This document shows, piece by piece, positions 6,317-15,183 of a stretch of DNA of 43,298 nt; the stretch's first letter is position 1; every line of letters begins with the position of its first letter. The stretch is taken from contig QOZS01000049.1 in the NCBI GenBank assembly GCA_003576705.1, forward strand, positions 1-43,298. The letters run 5' to 3'. The stretch is from Desertibaculum subflavum (lineage in GTDB: Bacteria; Pseudomonadota; Alphaproteobacteria; Ferrovibrionales; Ferrovibrionaceae). The notes under the pieces were generated by a model. That model ran no database searches. It had not been told where the DNA came from and was given only the letters and a program-made list of their open reading frames with translations. The position numbers were made by a program, and so were the translations under genes.

Positions 6317-8335
6317 TTGAGGCCTCAGACGGCATCGGCATGCCTGCTCGATGTCGCGGATCTGCACGTCCATTTCGAGACGTCGCGCGGCATCGTGCGC
6401 GCGGTCGAGGGGCTGAGCTTCCAGGTCCGTCGCGGCGAGGTGGTCGCCATCGTCGGCGAGAGCGGCTCCGGCAAGTCAGTCTCTGCGCTCGCCGTCATGC
6501 GGCTGCTGCCGCGGCTCACCGGCCGCACGCGGGGCCGCATCCTGTTCGACGGCAAGAGTCTGCTCGACCTCGACGACGAGGCGATGCGCCAGATCCGCGG
6601 CCGCGACATCTCGATGATCTTCCAGGAGCCGATGACCTCGCTCAACCCGCTGCTCACCGTCGGGTTGCAGATCACCGAGCCGCTGACCATCCATCTCGGC
6701 ATGTCGGACGAGGCGGCGCGGGCGCGGGCGGTGGAGCTGCTGCAGCTGGTCGGCATTCCGGATGCCGAGAGCCGGCTGGACCAGTACCCGCACCAATTCT
6801 CCGGCGGCATGCGCCAGCGGGTGATGATCGCCATCGGGCTGGCCTGCAATCCCAAGCTGATCATCGCCGACGAGCCGACCACGGCGCTCGACGTCACCAT
6901 CCAGGCGCAGATCCTGGAGCTGATGAAGGAGCTGTCGCGCAAGCTCGACATCGCGCTGATCGTCATCACCCACAATCTCGGCGTGGTGGCGCGCTATGCC
7001 GATCGCGTCATCGTCATGTATGCCGCACGCATGGTGGAGGAAGGCGCGGCGGAAGCGGTGTTCCACCGCCCGCGGCATCCCTATTCCATGGGCCTGCTGC
7101 ACTCGGTGCCGAGGCTCGACCATCCTCGCGGCGCGCGGCTGGAGACCATCGAAGGCCTGGTGCCCAACCTCGCCAATGCGCCGCCGGGCTGCCGCTTCGG
7201 CCCACGCTGCCCGTTCCGCATCGAGGCCTGCGCCGAGGAGCCTGAGCTGCTGCCGACGGATACCGGCGCGCAGGCGCGCTGCCACCGCGTGGCGGAGATC
7301 GCCGAGGGCCGGATCACCTGGGCCGGCAGCGGCGTCGCGGGCACAGCGCAGACCGCGCGCGACGGTGGCGCGCTGCTCTCGGTGCGCCACCTCACCAAGC
7401 ATTTTCCGGTCAGGGGCCGTTTCGGGTCCAGCGGCGGCCGCGTGGTGCGGGCGGTGGAGGATGTCAGCTTCGATATCGCGCCGGGCGAGACGCTCGGCCT
7501 GGTCGGCGAAAGCGGCTGCGGCAAGACCACGGTCGGGCGGCTGATCCTGCGCCTGGAACAGCCGACGGGCGGCGAGATCAGTTTCGCCGGCGCCGACATG
7601 CTGACCGCCTCGGCCGCCGAGCTGCAGGCGATCCGGCGCAAGATCCAGGTGATCTTCCAGGATCCCTATTCCTCGCTGAACCCGCGCATGACGGTGGGCC
7701 AGATCGTCGGCGAGCCGCTGCATGTCTACAAGCTCAGCCCCGATGCCAAAGCGGCGCAAGCGCGCGTCGCCGAACTGCTCAGCCAGGTTGGACTTCGGCC
7801 GGAGCTTGGCGAGCGCTATCCGCACCAGCTCTCCGGCGGCCAGCGCCAGCGCGTCGGCATCGCCCGGGCGCTGGCGCTGGAACCCTCCTTCATCGTCTGC
7901 GACGAGGCGGTCTCGGCGCTCGACGTGTCGATCCAGGGCCAGATCATCAACCTGCTGGAGGATCTGCAGCGCCGCCTCGGCCTGGCCTATCTCTTCATCG
8001 CGCACGACCTTGCCGTGGTGCGACACATCTCCATGCGCGTCGTCGTCATGTATTTCGGCCGCGTGATGGAGGTCGCGGACCGCGACGCGATCTACGCCGA
8101 TGCGCTGCACCCCTATACCAAGGTCCTGCTGGACGCGGCGCCGGTGCCGGACCCTACGATCGAGAAGGCGCGCGCCCCGCGGCTTATCCAGGGCGAGCTG
8201 CCGAGCCATGCGGCGCCGCCCACGGGCTGTGTCTTCAACACGCGCTGCCCGATGGCGAGCGCGGAATGCCGGGCGACGGTGCCGCCGCTGGAAGAGAAGC
8301 GACCCGGACATTTCGCCGCGTGTATCAAGGTCTGA
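6317..8335 (+). CDS. oligopeptide-type ABC transporter, fused dual ATPase (DppD-DppF)
   Basis: Two complete ABC ATPase domains are fused in about 672 residues. The first has Walker A GESGSGKS (47-54), signature SGGMRQR near 160 and Walker B LIIADEP. Its C-terminal oligopeptide-transporter extension ends in a Cys motif (GCRFGPRCPFR). The second has Walker A GESGCGKT near 396, signature LSGGQRQR near 505, FIVCDEA, and again GCVFNTRCPM. It energises uptake with the two permeases downstream. The start is uncertain: TTG 6317 follows GGAAGCCGGG, and GTG 6293 is also in frame; no ATG is available before the fold. The fused arrangement resembles GsiA and other alphaproteobacterial peptide importers. 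It opens a four-gene operon. Confidence 0.9.
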   Translation: MRPQTASACLLDVADLHVHFETSRGIVRAVEGLSFQVRRGEVVAIVGESGSGKSVSALAVMRLLPRLTGRTRGRILFDGKSLLDLDDEAMRQIRGRDISMIFQEPMTSLNPLLTVGLQITEPLTIHLGMSDEAARARAVELLQLVGIPDAESRLDQYPHQFSGGMRQRVMIAIGLACNPKLIIADEPTTALDVTIQAQILELMKELSRKLDIALIVITHNLGVVARYADRVIVMYAARMVEEGAAEAVFHRPRHPYSMGLLHSVPRLDHPRGARLETIEGLVPNLANAPPGCRFGPRCPFRIEACAEEPELLPTDTGAQARCHRVAEIAEGRITWAGSGVAGTAQTARDGGALLSVRHLTKHFPVRGRFGSSGGRVVRAVEDVSFDIAPGETLGLVGESGCGKTTVGRLILRLEQPTGGEISFAGADMLTASAAELQAIRRKIQVIFQDPYSSLNPRMTVGQIVGEPLHVYKLSPDAKAAQARVAELLSQVGLRPELGERYPHQLSGGQRQRVGIARALALEPSFIVCDEAVSALDVSIQGQIINLLEDLQRRLGLAYLFIAHDLAVVRHISMRVVVMYFGRVMEVADRDAIYADALHPYTKVLLDAAPVPDPTIEKARAPRLIQGELPSHAAPPTGCVFNTRCPMASAECRATVPPLEEKRPGHFAACIKV

Positions 8336-8355
8336 TAACAGAGGAGGAGGCTGCA

Positions 8356-9939
8356 ATGAGATCGACATGGATGGCCCTGACCCTGCTTGGGTCGGCGCTC
8401 GCCTTCGGGGCGGGCGGAGCGGTAGCTCAAACGCCGAAGAAGGGTGGCACGCTCAACTTCGCGATCAGCGCCGAGACGGCGCATTACGACTGCCACGCGA
8501 GCGACACCTACGCGACGCTCCACTTCTCGTCGCCGTTCTATTCGACCTTGCTCCGCTTCAATCTCGCGAAGTTCCCCGAGGTCGAGGGCGATCTGGCGAA
8601 ATCCTGGACCGTGGCGCCGGACCTGATGAGCTATACCTTCAAGCTGCAGGAGGGCGTCAAGTTCCACGACGGCACGGCGCTCACCTCGGAGGACGTCAAG
8701 GCCACCTACGACCGCCTGCGCAACCCGCCGCAGGGCGTGGTCTCGACCCGCAAGGCGACCTTCGCCGATATCGGCACGATCGAGACGCCGGATCCGCTGA
8801 CCGTCGTGTTCAAGATGAAGGCGGTGAACGCGGCGATGCTGGAGCATTTCGCCTCGCCCTGGAACTGCATCTACGCGGCGAAGGACCTGGCGGCCAATCC
8901 GGCGATACCGCGCACCAAGATCAACGGCACCGGGCCGTTCACCTTCGTCGAGCACGTGAAGGGCAGCCACGTCTCGGGCAAGCGCAACACGGGCTACTTC
9001 AAGAAGGGCCTGCCCTATCTCGACGACTACAAGGGCATTTTCACCCTGCAGGCGGCGGCGATGCTGAACGCGCTGCAGGGCGGGCAGGTGCTGGCCGAGT
9101 TCCGCGGCATCTCGCCGGCGGAGCGCGACCGGCTGGTCGCCGCCATGGGCGACAAGATCCGCATCGAGGAGCAGAGCTGGACGCTCAACCTCTTGATCGC
9201 CTTCAACACAGAGAAGAAGCCGTTCGACGACGTGCGCGTCCGCAAGGCGCTGCTGATGGCGATCGACCGCTGGGGCGGCAGCCAGGGCCTCTCGAAGATC
9301 TCGACGCTCCGCTCGGTCGGCGGCGTGATCCGGCCGGGCTCGCCGTTTGCGACGCCGGAAGCGGAACTGGTCAAGCTCCCCGGCTTCTCCAAGGACATCA
9401 AGAAGTCGCGCGAGGAGGCCAAGCGGCTGCTCAAGGAGGCCGGCGTGCCCGACCTCAAGTTCACCTTGTGGAACCGCAACCTCGCAATGCCGTACACGCC
9501 GGCCGGCGTGTTCCTGATCGACCAGTGGCGGCAGATCGGGGTGACGGTGGAGCACAAGCAATCCGATACCGGCACCTATCTCGCGACCATGAATGCCGGC
9601 AACCACGAGGTGGCGATCGATTTCTCCAACCTGTTCATGGACGATTCGAGCCTCGGCCTTGCCAAGTATCTCTCGGTCACGCGGGCGCCGGAGAACCGCT
9701 CGCGCTCCAAGGATGCGGAGCTCGACAAGCTCTATGACGACCACATGCGCGAGCGCGACCCGGCGAAGCGCAAGGCGCTGATCCGCGCCTTCGAGAAGCG
9801 GCTGTTCGAGCAGGCCTACCAGCAACCGCTGCTCTGGTGGCACCGCATCGTGCCGACCCACAAGGTCGTCATGGGATGGGAGATGTCGCCCAGCCACAAT
9901 CTCGGCCAGGACCTGGCCGAGGTCTGGCTGAACCAGTAG
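8356..9939 (+). CDS. ABC transporter periplasmic substrate-binding protein (family 5, DppA/OppA type)
   Basis: This 527-residue protein begins with a Sec signal peptide of about 24 residues ending AVAQ. Family 5 features follow: GGTLNFAISAE, DLAKSWTVAPD, YTFKLQEGVKFHDGTALTSEDVKATYDRL, and GTGPFTFVEH. It captures the ligand in the periplasm and delivers it to permeases 9989-10942 and 10947-11834. The ligand class (peptides, opines, nickel, sugars) is not resolved. GAGGAGGAGG at 8341-8350 is a very strong ribosome binding site 5 bases before the ATG. A strong hairpin after the gene (9951-9977) probably keeps this gene expressed above the permeases. Confidence 0.9.
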   Translation: MRSTWMALTLLGSALAFGAGGAVAQTPKKGGTLNFAISAETAHYDCHASDTYATLHFSSPFYSTLLRFNLAKFPEVEGDLAKSWTVAPDLMSYTFKLQEGVKFHDGTALTSEDVKATYDRLRNPPQGVVSTRKATFADIGTIETPDPLTVVFKMKAVNAAMLEHFASPWNCIYAAKDLAANPAIPRTKINGTGPFTFVEHVKGSHVSGKRNTGYFKKGLPYLDDYKGIFTLQAAAMLNALQGGQVLAEFRGISPAERDRLVAAMGDKIRIEEQSWTLNLLIAFNTEKKPFDDVRVRKALLMAIDRWGGSQGLSKISTLRSVGGVIRPGSPFATPEAELVKLPGFSKDIKKSREEAKRLLKEAGVPDLKFTLWNRNLAMPYTPAGVFLIDQWRQIGVTVEHKQSDTGTYLATMNAGNHEVAIDFSNLFMDDSSLGLAKYLSVTRAPENRSRSKDAELDKLYDDHMRERDPAKRKALIRAFEKRLFEQAYQQPLLWWHRIVPTHKVVMGWEMSPSHNLGQDLAEVWLNQ

Positions 9940-9950
9940 GGAAAGGGCGA

Positions 9951-9977
9951 CCGCCGCCGGACCTCGACCGGCGGCGG
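9951..9977 (+). promoter_or_regulatory. intercistronic hairpin after the binding-protein gene
   Basis: CCGCCGCCGG (9951-9960) and CCGGCGGCGG (9968-9977) form a perfect 10-bp stem with a 7-base loop. It lies between the stop of the binding-protein gene and the permease start at 9989. No T-run follows, so it is more likely an mRNA-stabilising or attenuating structure than a full terminator. Confidence 0.6.
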
Positions 9978-9988
9978 CCGCATCGCCG

Positions 9989-10942
9989 ATGCTCCGCTAC
10001 ACCGTCAACCGCATCCTCCTGATGATCCCGACCTTGCTTGGGGTCGCGGTACTAATCTTCTTCATGCTGCGCGTGGTGCCGGGCGACATCGTCGAGGTGA
10101 AGCTCCGGGGCGATGGCGGCTCCGTCACCCAGGAGACGATCGAGGCGGAGCGCAAGCGCCTCGGACTCGACAAGCCCTGGCACGAGCAGTTCGTCGGCTG
10201 GATGGTCGGCGTGGCGACGCTCGATCTCGGCATCTCGATGTGGACCGAACGGCCGGTGGTGGAGGAGATGGCGCTCAGGCTCGAGCTGTCGCTCGAAGTC
10301 GCCATCCTCGCCACCATCTTCGCCGTGCTGATCGCGGTGCCGCTCGGCACGCTGGCGGCCTTGTTCCGCGATACCTGGATCGACTATCTGATGCGCATCA
10401 TGACCATCGGGGGGATCTCGATCCCGTCCTTCTGGTTCGGCATGATCATCATGTTGAGCCTGCTGGCGCTGTTCAACTGGCTGCCGCCGATCACCTTCAC
10501 CTCGATCTACGAAGATCCGATCGCCAACCTGACGCAGCTGATCTGGCCGGCGCTCGCCGTCGGCTACCGCTACTGCGCCGTGGCGGCGCGCATGATCCGC
10601 TCCTCGCTGCTGGAAGTGCTGAACGAGGACTATATCCGCACCGCCCGCGCCAAGGGCGTGTTCGAGCGCCTCGTCATCTCGCGCCACGCGCTGCGCAACG
10701 CGCTGCTGCCGGCGATCACCGTGATCGGCCTCGAGTTCACCTTCCTGATCGGCGGTTTGGTGGTGACCGAGCAGGTGTTCAACCTGAACGGCATCGGCCA
10801 GCTCTTCGTGCAGAGCGTGGCGCGCAACGACTTCACCCTGATCCAGGGCATGGTGATGCTGATCGCCGGCTTCTACGTGCTGGTCAATCTGGGGATCGAC
10901 CTGCTCTATGCGGTGTTCGACCCGCGCATCCGCTACGAGTGA
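9989..10942 (+). CDS. ABC transporter permease (DppB/OppB type)
   Basis: This 317-residue integral membrane protein starts with the typical N-terminal helix (LRYTVNRILLMIPTLLGVAVLIFFMLR) followed by VPGDIVE. The binding-protein-dependent transport signature is present (EDYIRTARAKGV), as is a C-terminal block (FNLNGIGQLFVQSVARNDFTLIQG) typical of DppB. Six hydrophobic segments fit the family. The ribosome binding site is poor, which may reflect structure from the upstream hairpin. It forms the heteromeric channel with the next gene, 4 bases downstream. Confidence 0.9.
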   Translation: MLRYTVNRILLMIPTLLGVAVLIFFMLRVVPGDIVEVKLRGDGGSVTQETIEAERKRLGLDKPWHEQFVGWMVGVATLDLGISMWTERPVVEEMALRLELSLEVAILATIFAVLIAVPLGTLAALFRDTWIDYLMRIMTIGGISIPSFWFGMIIMLSLLALFNWLPPITFTSIYEDPIANLTQLIWPALAVGYRYCAVAARMIRSSLLEVLNEDYIRTARAKGVFERLVISRHALRNALLPAITVIGLEFTFLIGGLVVTEQVFNLNGIGQLFVQSVARNDFTLIQGMVMLIAGFYVLVNLGIDLLYAVFDPRIRYE

Positions 10943-10946
10943 GGCG

Positions 10947-11834
10947 ATGACGATCGCAGCCCCCGCCGAAGCCGCGCCGCGTGTTCCGAACGCCGCGATG
11001 GAATTCGCCCGTCGCCAGCCGCTCGGCGCCATCAGCTTCGTCATCATCTGCGTGATGATGACGGCCGGCATCTTCTGCGAATGGGTGGCGCCTTACGACC
11101 CGCTGGCGATCGATTTCGTGCAGCTGCTGGGGGCGCCGTCGCTGGAGCACTGGTGCGGCACCGATGCCTATGGCCGCGACATCTGCTCGCGGCTGATCTA
11201 CGGCGCGCGCACGGCGCTGGTCATCGGCTTCACCTCGTCGTTCGTCGGCTCGACGCTCGGCGCCATCCTAGGTGTCGCGTCGGCCTATTTCGGCGGCCGC
11301 ATCGACAACTGGATCCAGCGCGTGGTCGATATCCTGCTCGCCTTCCCGATCATCGTACTGGCGCTGGTGGTGGTGGCGGCATTCGGACGGTTCGCCGTGG
11401 CTGGGATCGACGTCAACCTGATCCTGGCGATCGCCATCCCGATCGTGCCCCGCGTCGCCCGCGTGGTGCGGGCCGCGGCGCTGTCGGTGCGCGTCATGCC
11501 CTATGTCGACGCCGCGCGGGCCGCGGGCTACAGCCATACGCGCATCATCTTCCGCCACATGGCGCCGAACGTGGTGGCGCCCTATCTGATCATGCTGACC
11601 GCATTCATCGCCCAGGCGATCCTGGCCGAGGCCTCGCTGTCCTTCCTCGGCCTCGGCGTGCAGGAGCCGACCGCGGCCTGGGGCCTGATGCTGTCCGGAA
11701 ACGCAGCCGATTTCTACCGCCAGGCGCCATGGATGATCCTGTTTCCCGGGGTCGCCATCAGCCTCGCGGTCTTCGCCTTCAACCTGTTCGGCGACAGCCT
11801 GCGCGACTATCTCGACCCGCGCTTCAAGGTTTAG
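10947..11834 (+). CDS. ABC transporter permease (DppC/OppC type)
   Basis: This 295-residue membrane protein has the DppC-type GTDAYGRDICSRLIYGARTAL block after the first helix. The inner-membrane loop signature is PYVDAARAAGYSHTRIIFRHMAPN and the C-terminal block is LSFLGLGVQEPTAAWG. ATG 10947 follows the upstream stop by 4 bases with GAGG before it; a longer in-frame start would overlap the previous gene. It is the last gene of the importer operon and is followed by a palindromic repeat that probably terminates transcription from both sides. Confidence 0.9.
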   Translation: MTIAAPAEAAPRVPNAAMEFARRQPLGAISFVIICVMMTAGIFCEWVAPYDPLAIDFVQLLGAPSLEHWCGTDAYGRDICSRLIYGARTALVIGFTSSFVGSTLGAILGVASAYFGGRIDNWIQRVVDILLAFPIIVLALVVVAAFGRFAVAGIDVNLILAIAIPIVPRVARVVRAAALSVRVMPYVDAARAAGYSHTRIIFRHMAPNVVAPYLIMLTAFIAQAILAEASLSFLGLGVQEPTAAWGLMLSGNAADFYRQAPWMILFPGVAISLAVFAFNLFGDSLRDYLDPRFKV

Positions 11835-11848
11835 CGCTGCAGACGTCG

Positions 11849-11925
11849 TGGCCGGGCTTGACCCGGCCATTCACGCCAATGGGCAGTGCCGCGGAGAGCC
11901 GTGGATGCCGGGGTCAAGCCCGGGC
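11849..11925. repeat. palindromic intergenic repeat, probable bidirectional terminator
   Basis: TGGCCGGG (11849-11856) and CCCGGCCA (11862-11869) form a perfect 8-bp stem over the loop CTTGA. A second, imperfect hairpin built from the inverted version (GCCGGGGTCAAGCCCGGGC) follows at about 11908-11925. This is the familiar dispersed alphaproteobacterial repeat with the core GGCCGGGCTTGACCCGGCC; a close copy is at 22419-22439. It sits between two convergent operons. Confidence 0.75.
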
Positions 11926-11953
11926 AAGACGAATGCGAGGAAAACCTGCCTGC

Positions 11954-12619
11954 TTACCCTCGTGTCGCAAGGCTGCGGTTCTCCAGCCGGCTCAAGAGCC
12001 GCACCAGCGGCCAGAGCAGCAGAAAATAGACGATTGCCGCCAGCACGATCGGCGTCGGGTTGTAGGTCAGGCTTTGCGCCTGCCGGGCCTGGAACAGCAG
12101 CTCCGGCATGGCGACGACACTGCCGAGCGAGGTGAGCTTCACCACCTCCAGCGTATTCGACATCAGATCCGGCAGGACGTTCCGCACCGCCTGCGGCAGC
12201 ACGATGTAGAGCTCGGTCTGCAGGCGCGAGAGCCCGGTCGAGCGCGCCGCCTCGCTCTGGCCGGCCGGCACGCTCTCGATGCCGGCGCGCAGGATCTCGC
12301 CGTAATAGGCGCCGGTATTGAGGAAGAAGGCGATGGCGACGCAGCCGAAGCCGCCGAGCTCGATCCCGGCGAACGGGAGGCCGGCATAGAGGAAGATCAG
12401 CAGCACGAGCGGCGGGAAGGCGCGGAAGAAGTCGACCCAGGCCATCAAGGGCCAGCGCACCAGCGGGTGGCGCACGCCGGCGAGCAGTGCCAGCACAGTG
12501 CCGCCGGCGAGGCCGAGCGGCACCACGACCAGCGACAGCAGGATGGTGTTCCACAGGCCGGCGAGCAGGATCGGCCAGGCGGCGGCGATGATCGCAGGAT
12601 TGAGGAAGGTCTCGATCAT
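11954..12619 (-). CDS. polar amino acid ABC transporter permease (HisM/GlnP type)
   Basis: This 221-residue protein has about five hydrophobic segments. The family signature is recognisable: FFRAFPPLVLLIFLYAGLP, then YYGEILRAGIESVPAGQSEAARSTGLS and VLPQAVRNVLPDLMSNTLEVVKLTSLGS. It pairs with the next permease upstream (12627-13307), 7 bases away, to form the membrane channel for a polar amino acid importer. The gene is last in an operon reading binding protein, ATPase, permease, permease. The substrate is not determinable from sequence. Confidence 0.9.
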   Translation of the reverse strand: MIETFLNPAIIAAAWPILLAGLWNTILLSLVVVPLGLAGGTVLALLAGVRHPLVRWPLMAWVDFFRAFPPLVLLIFLYAGLPFAGIELGGFGCVAIAFFLNTGAYYGEILRAGIESVPAGQSEAARSTGLSRLQTELYIVLPQAVRNVLPDLMSNTLEVVKLTSLGSVVAMPELLFQARQAQSLTYNPTPIVLAAIVYFLLLWPLVRLLSRLENRSLATRG

Positions 12620-12626
12620 CGGCGCC

Positions 12627-13307
12627 TCACCGCTTCCAGGCGAAGCGCGTCTCGACCCAGCGGCCGAGCACGACGACGGGCAGGAACATGATGATGTAGG
12701 CGGCGGCGCCGAGCATCAGCGGCGAGGGGTTGTAGCTGTTGGACACGGCCGAGGAGGCCTGACCCAGGATCTCGGTCACCGCGACGACCGAGCCCAGCGC
12801 CGTGCCCTTGGTGATGGCGATGGTGCGGTTGGTCAGCGGCGGGATGGTCAGGCGGATCGCCTGCGGCAGCACCACGTTGATCAGGGTCTGGCCGAAGGTC
12901 AGGCCGGTGGAGCGTGCCGCTTCCCACTGGCCCTTGGCGACCGCGGTGATGCCGGCCCAGAAGATCTCCTCCGAGAAGGCCATCAGCACGAAGGCCAGGG
13001 CGAGCCAGGTGGAGACGAAGCCCGAGGGCGAGACATCGATGCTGGGCAGGCCGAAATAGATCAGCACGATGATGACGAGCGGCGGCAGCGCGCGGAACAG
13101 GTCGACCACGAACACGATCGCCCAGTTCACCGGCCGGATGCCGACGCTGCGCAGCAGCGCGAGCGCGAGTCCGGCGCCGATGCCGGTGACCACGACGAGC
13201 AAGGCAAGCTCGATGGTGATGAGCGCGCCGTAGGCGATGTCCGGCCAGTACCGCGCCAGCACCTTGCCGTTGAAGAAGGTGTCGAGGAACCGCTCCCAGT
13301 TGGTCAT
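12627..13307 (-). CDS. polar amino acid ABC transporter permease (HisQ/GlnP type)
   Basis: This 226-residue membrane protein shares the HisM/HisQ signature with its neighbour: DLFRALPPLVIIVLIYFGLPS, then GQWEAARSTGLTFGQTLINVVLPQAIRLTIPPLTNRTIAITKGTALGS. ATG 13307 is supported by GAGAAG upstream and by the normal N-terminus (MTNWERFLDTFFNG). A longer in-frame extension to 13445 encodes only translated repeat DNA and is rejected. The upstream 187 bases, between this gene and the ATPase gene, are occupied by a palindromic repeat. Confidence 0.9.
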   Translation of the reverse strand: MTNWERFLDTFFNGKVLARYWPDIAYGALITIELALLVVVTGIGAGLALALLRSVGIRPVNWAIVFVVDLFRALPPLVIIVLIYFGLPSIDVSPSGFVSTWLALAFVLMAFSEEIFWAGITAVAKGQWEAARSTGLTFGQTLINVVLPQAIRLTIPPLTNRTIAITKGTALGSVVAVTEILGQASSAVSNSYNPSPLMLGAAAYIIMFLPVVVLGRWVETRFAWKR

Positions 13308-13319
13308 GCGGAAACTTCT

Positions 13320-13465
13320 CCTTCTCCCGGGGGGAGAAGGTGCCCCGGAGGGGCGGATGAGGGGTGCCGCTTCGGCGTTGCGTCGGCTGCGGCAGCGTGC
13401 GCGCGGGCGGAGAGGGTGCCCCTCACCCGGCCGCTTCGCGGCCACCCTCTCCCCCAGGGAGAGGG
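13320..13465. repeat. composite palindromic repeat inside the amino acid importer operon
   Basis: Three stems are visible. CCTTCTCCC (13320-13328) pairs with GGGAGAAGG (13332-13340); GGCCGC/GCGGCC lies at 13429-13443; CCCTCTCCC (13445-13453) pairs with GGGAGAGGG (13457-13465). The left and right halves are inverted relatives (GGATGAGGGGTGC against GTGCCCCTCACCC). This is a well-known type of dispersed repeat in alphaproteobacteria. It separates the ATPase gene from the first permease gene and could attenuate transcription between them. Confidence 0.8.
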
Positions 13466-13494
13466 CTTACGCGGTCCTGCTGCCGCTGCCCGCA

Positions 13495-14238
13495 TCAATG
13501 TCGCTGGATCTGGCCGATGAAGGCGCGGGTTCGCTCCTCCTTCGGCGCCTCGAAGATCTCGGCCGGCGCGCCCTGCTCGACGATCTGGCCGTGATCCATG
13601 AAGACCACGCGATCCGCTGCGGCACGCGCGAAGCCCATCTCGTGGCTGACCACCACCATGGTCATGCCGCTTTCGCGCAAGCTGCGCATGACTTCCAGCA
13701 CGCTGCCGACCAGTTCGGGGTCGAGCGCGCTGGTCGGCTCGTCGAACAGCATGACGCGCGGCTCCAGCGCGATCGCGCGGGCGATGGCGACGCGCTGCTG
13801 CTGGCCGCCCGAGAGCTGGCCGGGCGTATGCTCCGCGCGGTCGGCGAGGCCGACGCGGTCGAGCGCCGCGCGGCCGATCGCCTCCGCCTCGGTGCGCGAC
13901 TTGCCCGCCACCTTGCGCAACGCCAGCGTGACATTGCCGAGCGCCGTCATGTGCGGATAGAGGTTGAACGACTGGAACACCATGCCGATGCGCTGGCGCG
14001 CATGGTTGATGTCGGTCTTCGGGTCCAGCATGTCGATCCCGTCCACCACGACGCTGCCGGAGGAGGGCGCCTCCAGCCGGTTGAGGCAGCGGAGCAGGGT
14101 CGACTTGCCGGAGCCCGAGGGACCGATGATGAAGACGAGCTCGCGCTCGGCCACCCGCAGATCGACGCCCTTCAACACGTGAACGGCGCCGAAATGCTTG
14201 TGGATGCCCCGCGCCTCGACGATCGGCTTCGAGGACAT
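13495..14238 (-). CDS. polar amino acid ABC transporter ATPase (GlnQ/HisP type)
   Basis: This 247-residue ATPase has Walker A GPSGSGKST, the Q-loop MVFQSFNLYPHMTALGNV (the stretch typical of GlnQ/HisP), signature LSGGQQQR, Walker B VMLFDEPTSALDPE and the switch His in VSHEMGFA. It powers import through the two permeases downstream. The length is standard. The start is ATG 14238; an in-frame GTG directly before it is equally possible. It begins 10 bases after the binding-protein gene stop. A palindromic repeat of roughly 150 bases follows before the permeases. Confidence 0.92.
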   Translation of the reverse strand: MSSKPIVEARGIHKHFGAVHVLKGVDLRVAERELVFIIGPSGSGKSTLLRCLNRLEAPSSGSVVVDGIDMLDPKTDINHARQRIGMVFQSFNLYPHMTALGNVTLALRKVAGKSRTEAEAIGRAALDRVGLADRAEHTPGQLSGGQQQRVAIARAIALEPRVMLFDEPTSALDPELVGSVLEVMRSLRESGMTMVVVSHEMGFARAAADRVVFMDHGQIVEQGAPAEIFEAPKEERTRAFIGQIQRH

Positions 14239-14248
14239 CACCCGCCGA

Positions 14249-15091
14249 TCAGTTGCACTTCAGCTCGTGCGGGGTCGGGTCGTAGCCCGGCATGCCGGGC
14301 ACGCCATAGCCCGGCGTGATGACGCGCTCCAGCCCATCCGCCGGCGGCGGCGCGCCGAACCACTTCTCCGACAACTTGGCGATGGTGCCGTCCTTCTTCA
14401 TGCAGTCGAGCGCGTCCTGCAGCTGGTTGCGCAGCGCGACATTGTCCTTGCGCACCGGCGCCGCCCAATGGGCGCGCGTCTCGGTCAGCTCCTTGTCGGC
14501 GACGAATTGCGGGTTCTTGCTGGCGGCGTATTTGATCACCGTGTGGCCGCCGAGCGTGGCATAGGCGCGGCCCGACAGCACCGCCTGGATGGCGTCCGGC
14601 TGGGTGTCGTAGACCTGTACGGTGAAGCCGAGCTCCTCGCCCTTCTTCTTGGAGAGCTGCTCGTAGGGCGTGCCCTTGTTGACGGCAACCGCCTTCCCCT
14701 TGAGGTCCGCCCAATCCTTGATCGGCGCCGAGCCCTTCTTGATGCCGAACTGGAAGGCGGTCCAGATGTAGCCGGCGGTGAACAGCATGTTCTCCGCCCG
14801 CTCCTTGGTCACCGTGGTCGGGGCCGCGATGAAGTCGTAGCGGCCGGCCTGCATGCCGGGAATGAGGCCCGAGAAGCTGGTGCTGTCGATGGTGATCTCG
14901 CGCTTCATGCGGCGCGCCACCTCGGTGAACAGGTCGATCTGGAAGCCTTCCACGCCGCCGCCGAGCTTGGGCATCGCGTGCGGCGCGAAGGTGCCATCGA
15001 CTCCGGTGCGGAGCGGCGGTTGCGATTGGGCCCAGGCCGGGCCGGCGAAAAGCAGTGCAGCGGCTGCCAGGGCCGCGAGACGACGCGTCAT
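14249..15091 (-). CDS. polar amino acid ABC transporter substrate-binding protein
   Basis: This 280-residue protein has a clear signal peptide (MTRRLAALAAAALLFAGPAWA). Family 3 binding-protein features follow: TGVDGTFAPHAMP, VEGFQIDLFTEVARRM, WADLKGKAVAVNKGTPYEQ, and a C-terminal AKLSEKWFG. A C-terminal extension ends HELKCN, giving a lone terminal Cys that could pair with the Cys in ALDCMKKDG. ATG 15091 has GGGGAGCCAATCCA upstream. It is the first gene of the four-gene importer operon; the 92-base gap to the kinase gene probably holds its promoter. Confidence 0.9.
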   Translation of the reverse strand: MTRRLAALAAAALLFAGPAWAQSQPPLRTGVDGTFAPHAMPKLGGGVEGFQIDLFTEVARRMKREITIDSTSFSGLIPGMQAGRYDFIAAPTTVTKERAENMLFTAGYIWTAFQFGIKKGSAPIKDWADLKGKAVAVNKGTPYEQLSKKKGEELGFTVQVYDTQPDAIQAVLSGRAYATLGGHTVIKYAASKNPQFVADKELTETRAHWAAPVRKDNVALRNQLQDALDCMKKDGTIAKLSEKWFGAPPPADGLERVITPGYGVPGMPGYDPTPHELKCN

Positions 15092-15183
15092 TGGATTGGC
15101 TCCCCTCGTGGAATGACCGGGACGCTCACGTTGCCGTCCCATCCGGTGCGCGGCAAGCATGCAAATCATCTGCCAGACCCAAT

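Noticed and set aside
6476..8368. Long minus-strand frame over the fused ABC ATPase
   Set aside because: Shadow of an unmistakable dual ATPase.
11848..12135. Plus-strand 95-residue frame starting MAGLDPAIH
   Set aside because: This is the usual false gene call produced by the dispersed GGCCGGGCTTGACCCGGCC repeat.
13308..13494. N-terminal extension of the permease or extra small genes in the repeat region
   Set aside because: The frames there are translated palindromic repeat DNA, not protein-like sequence.
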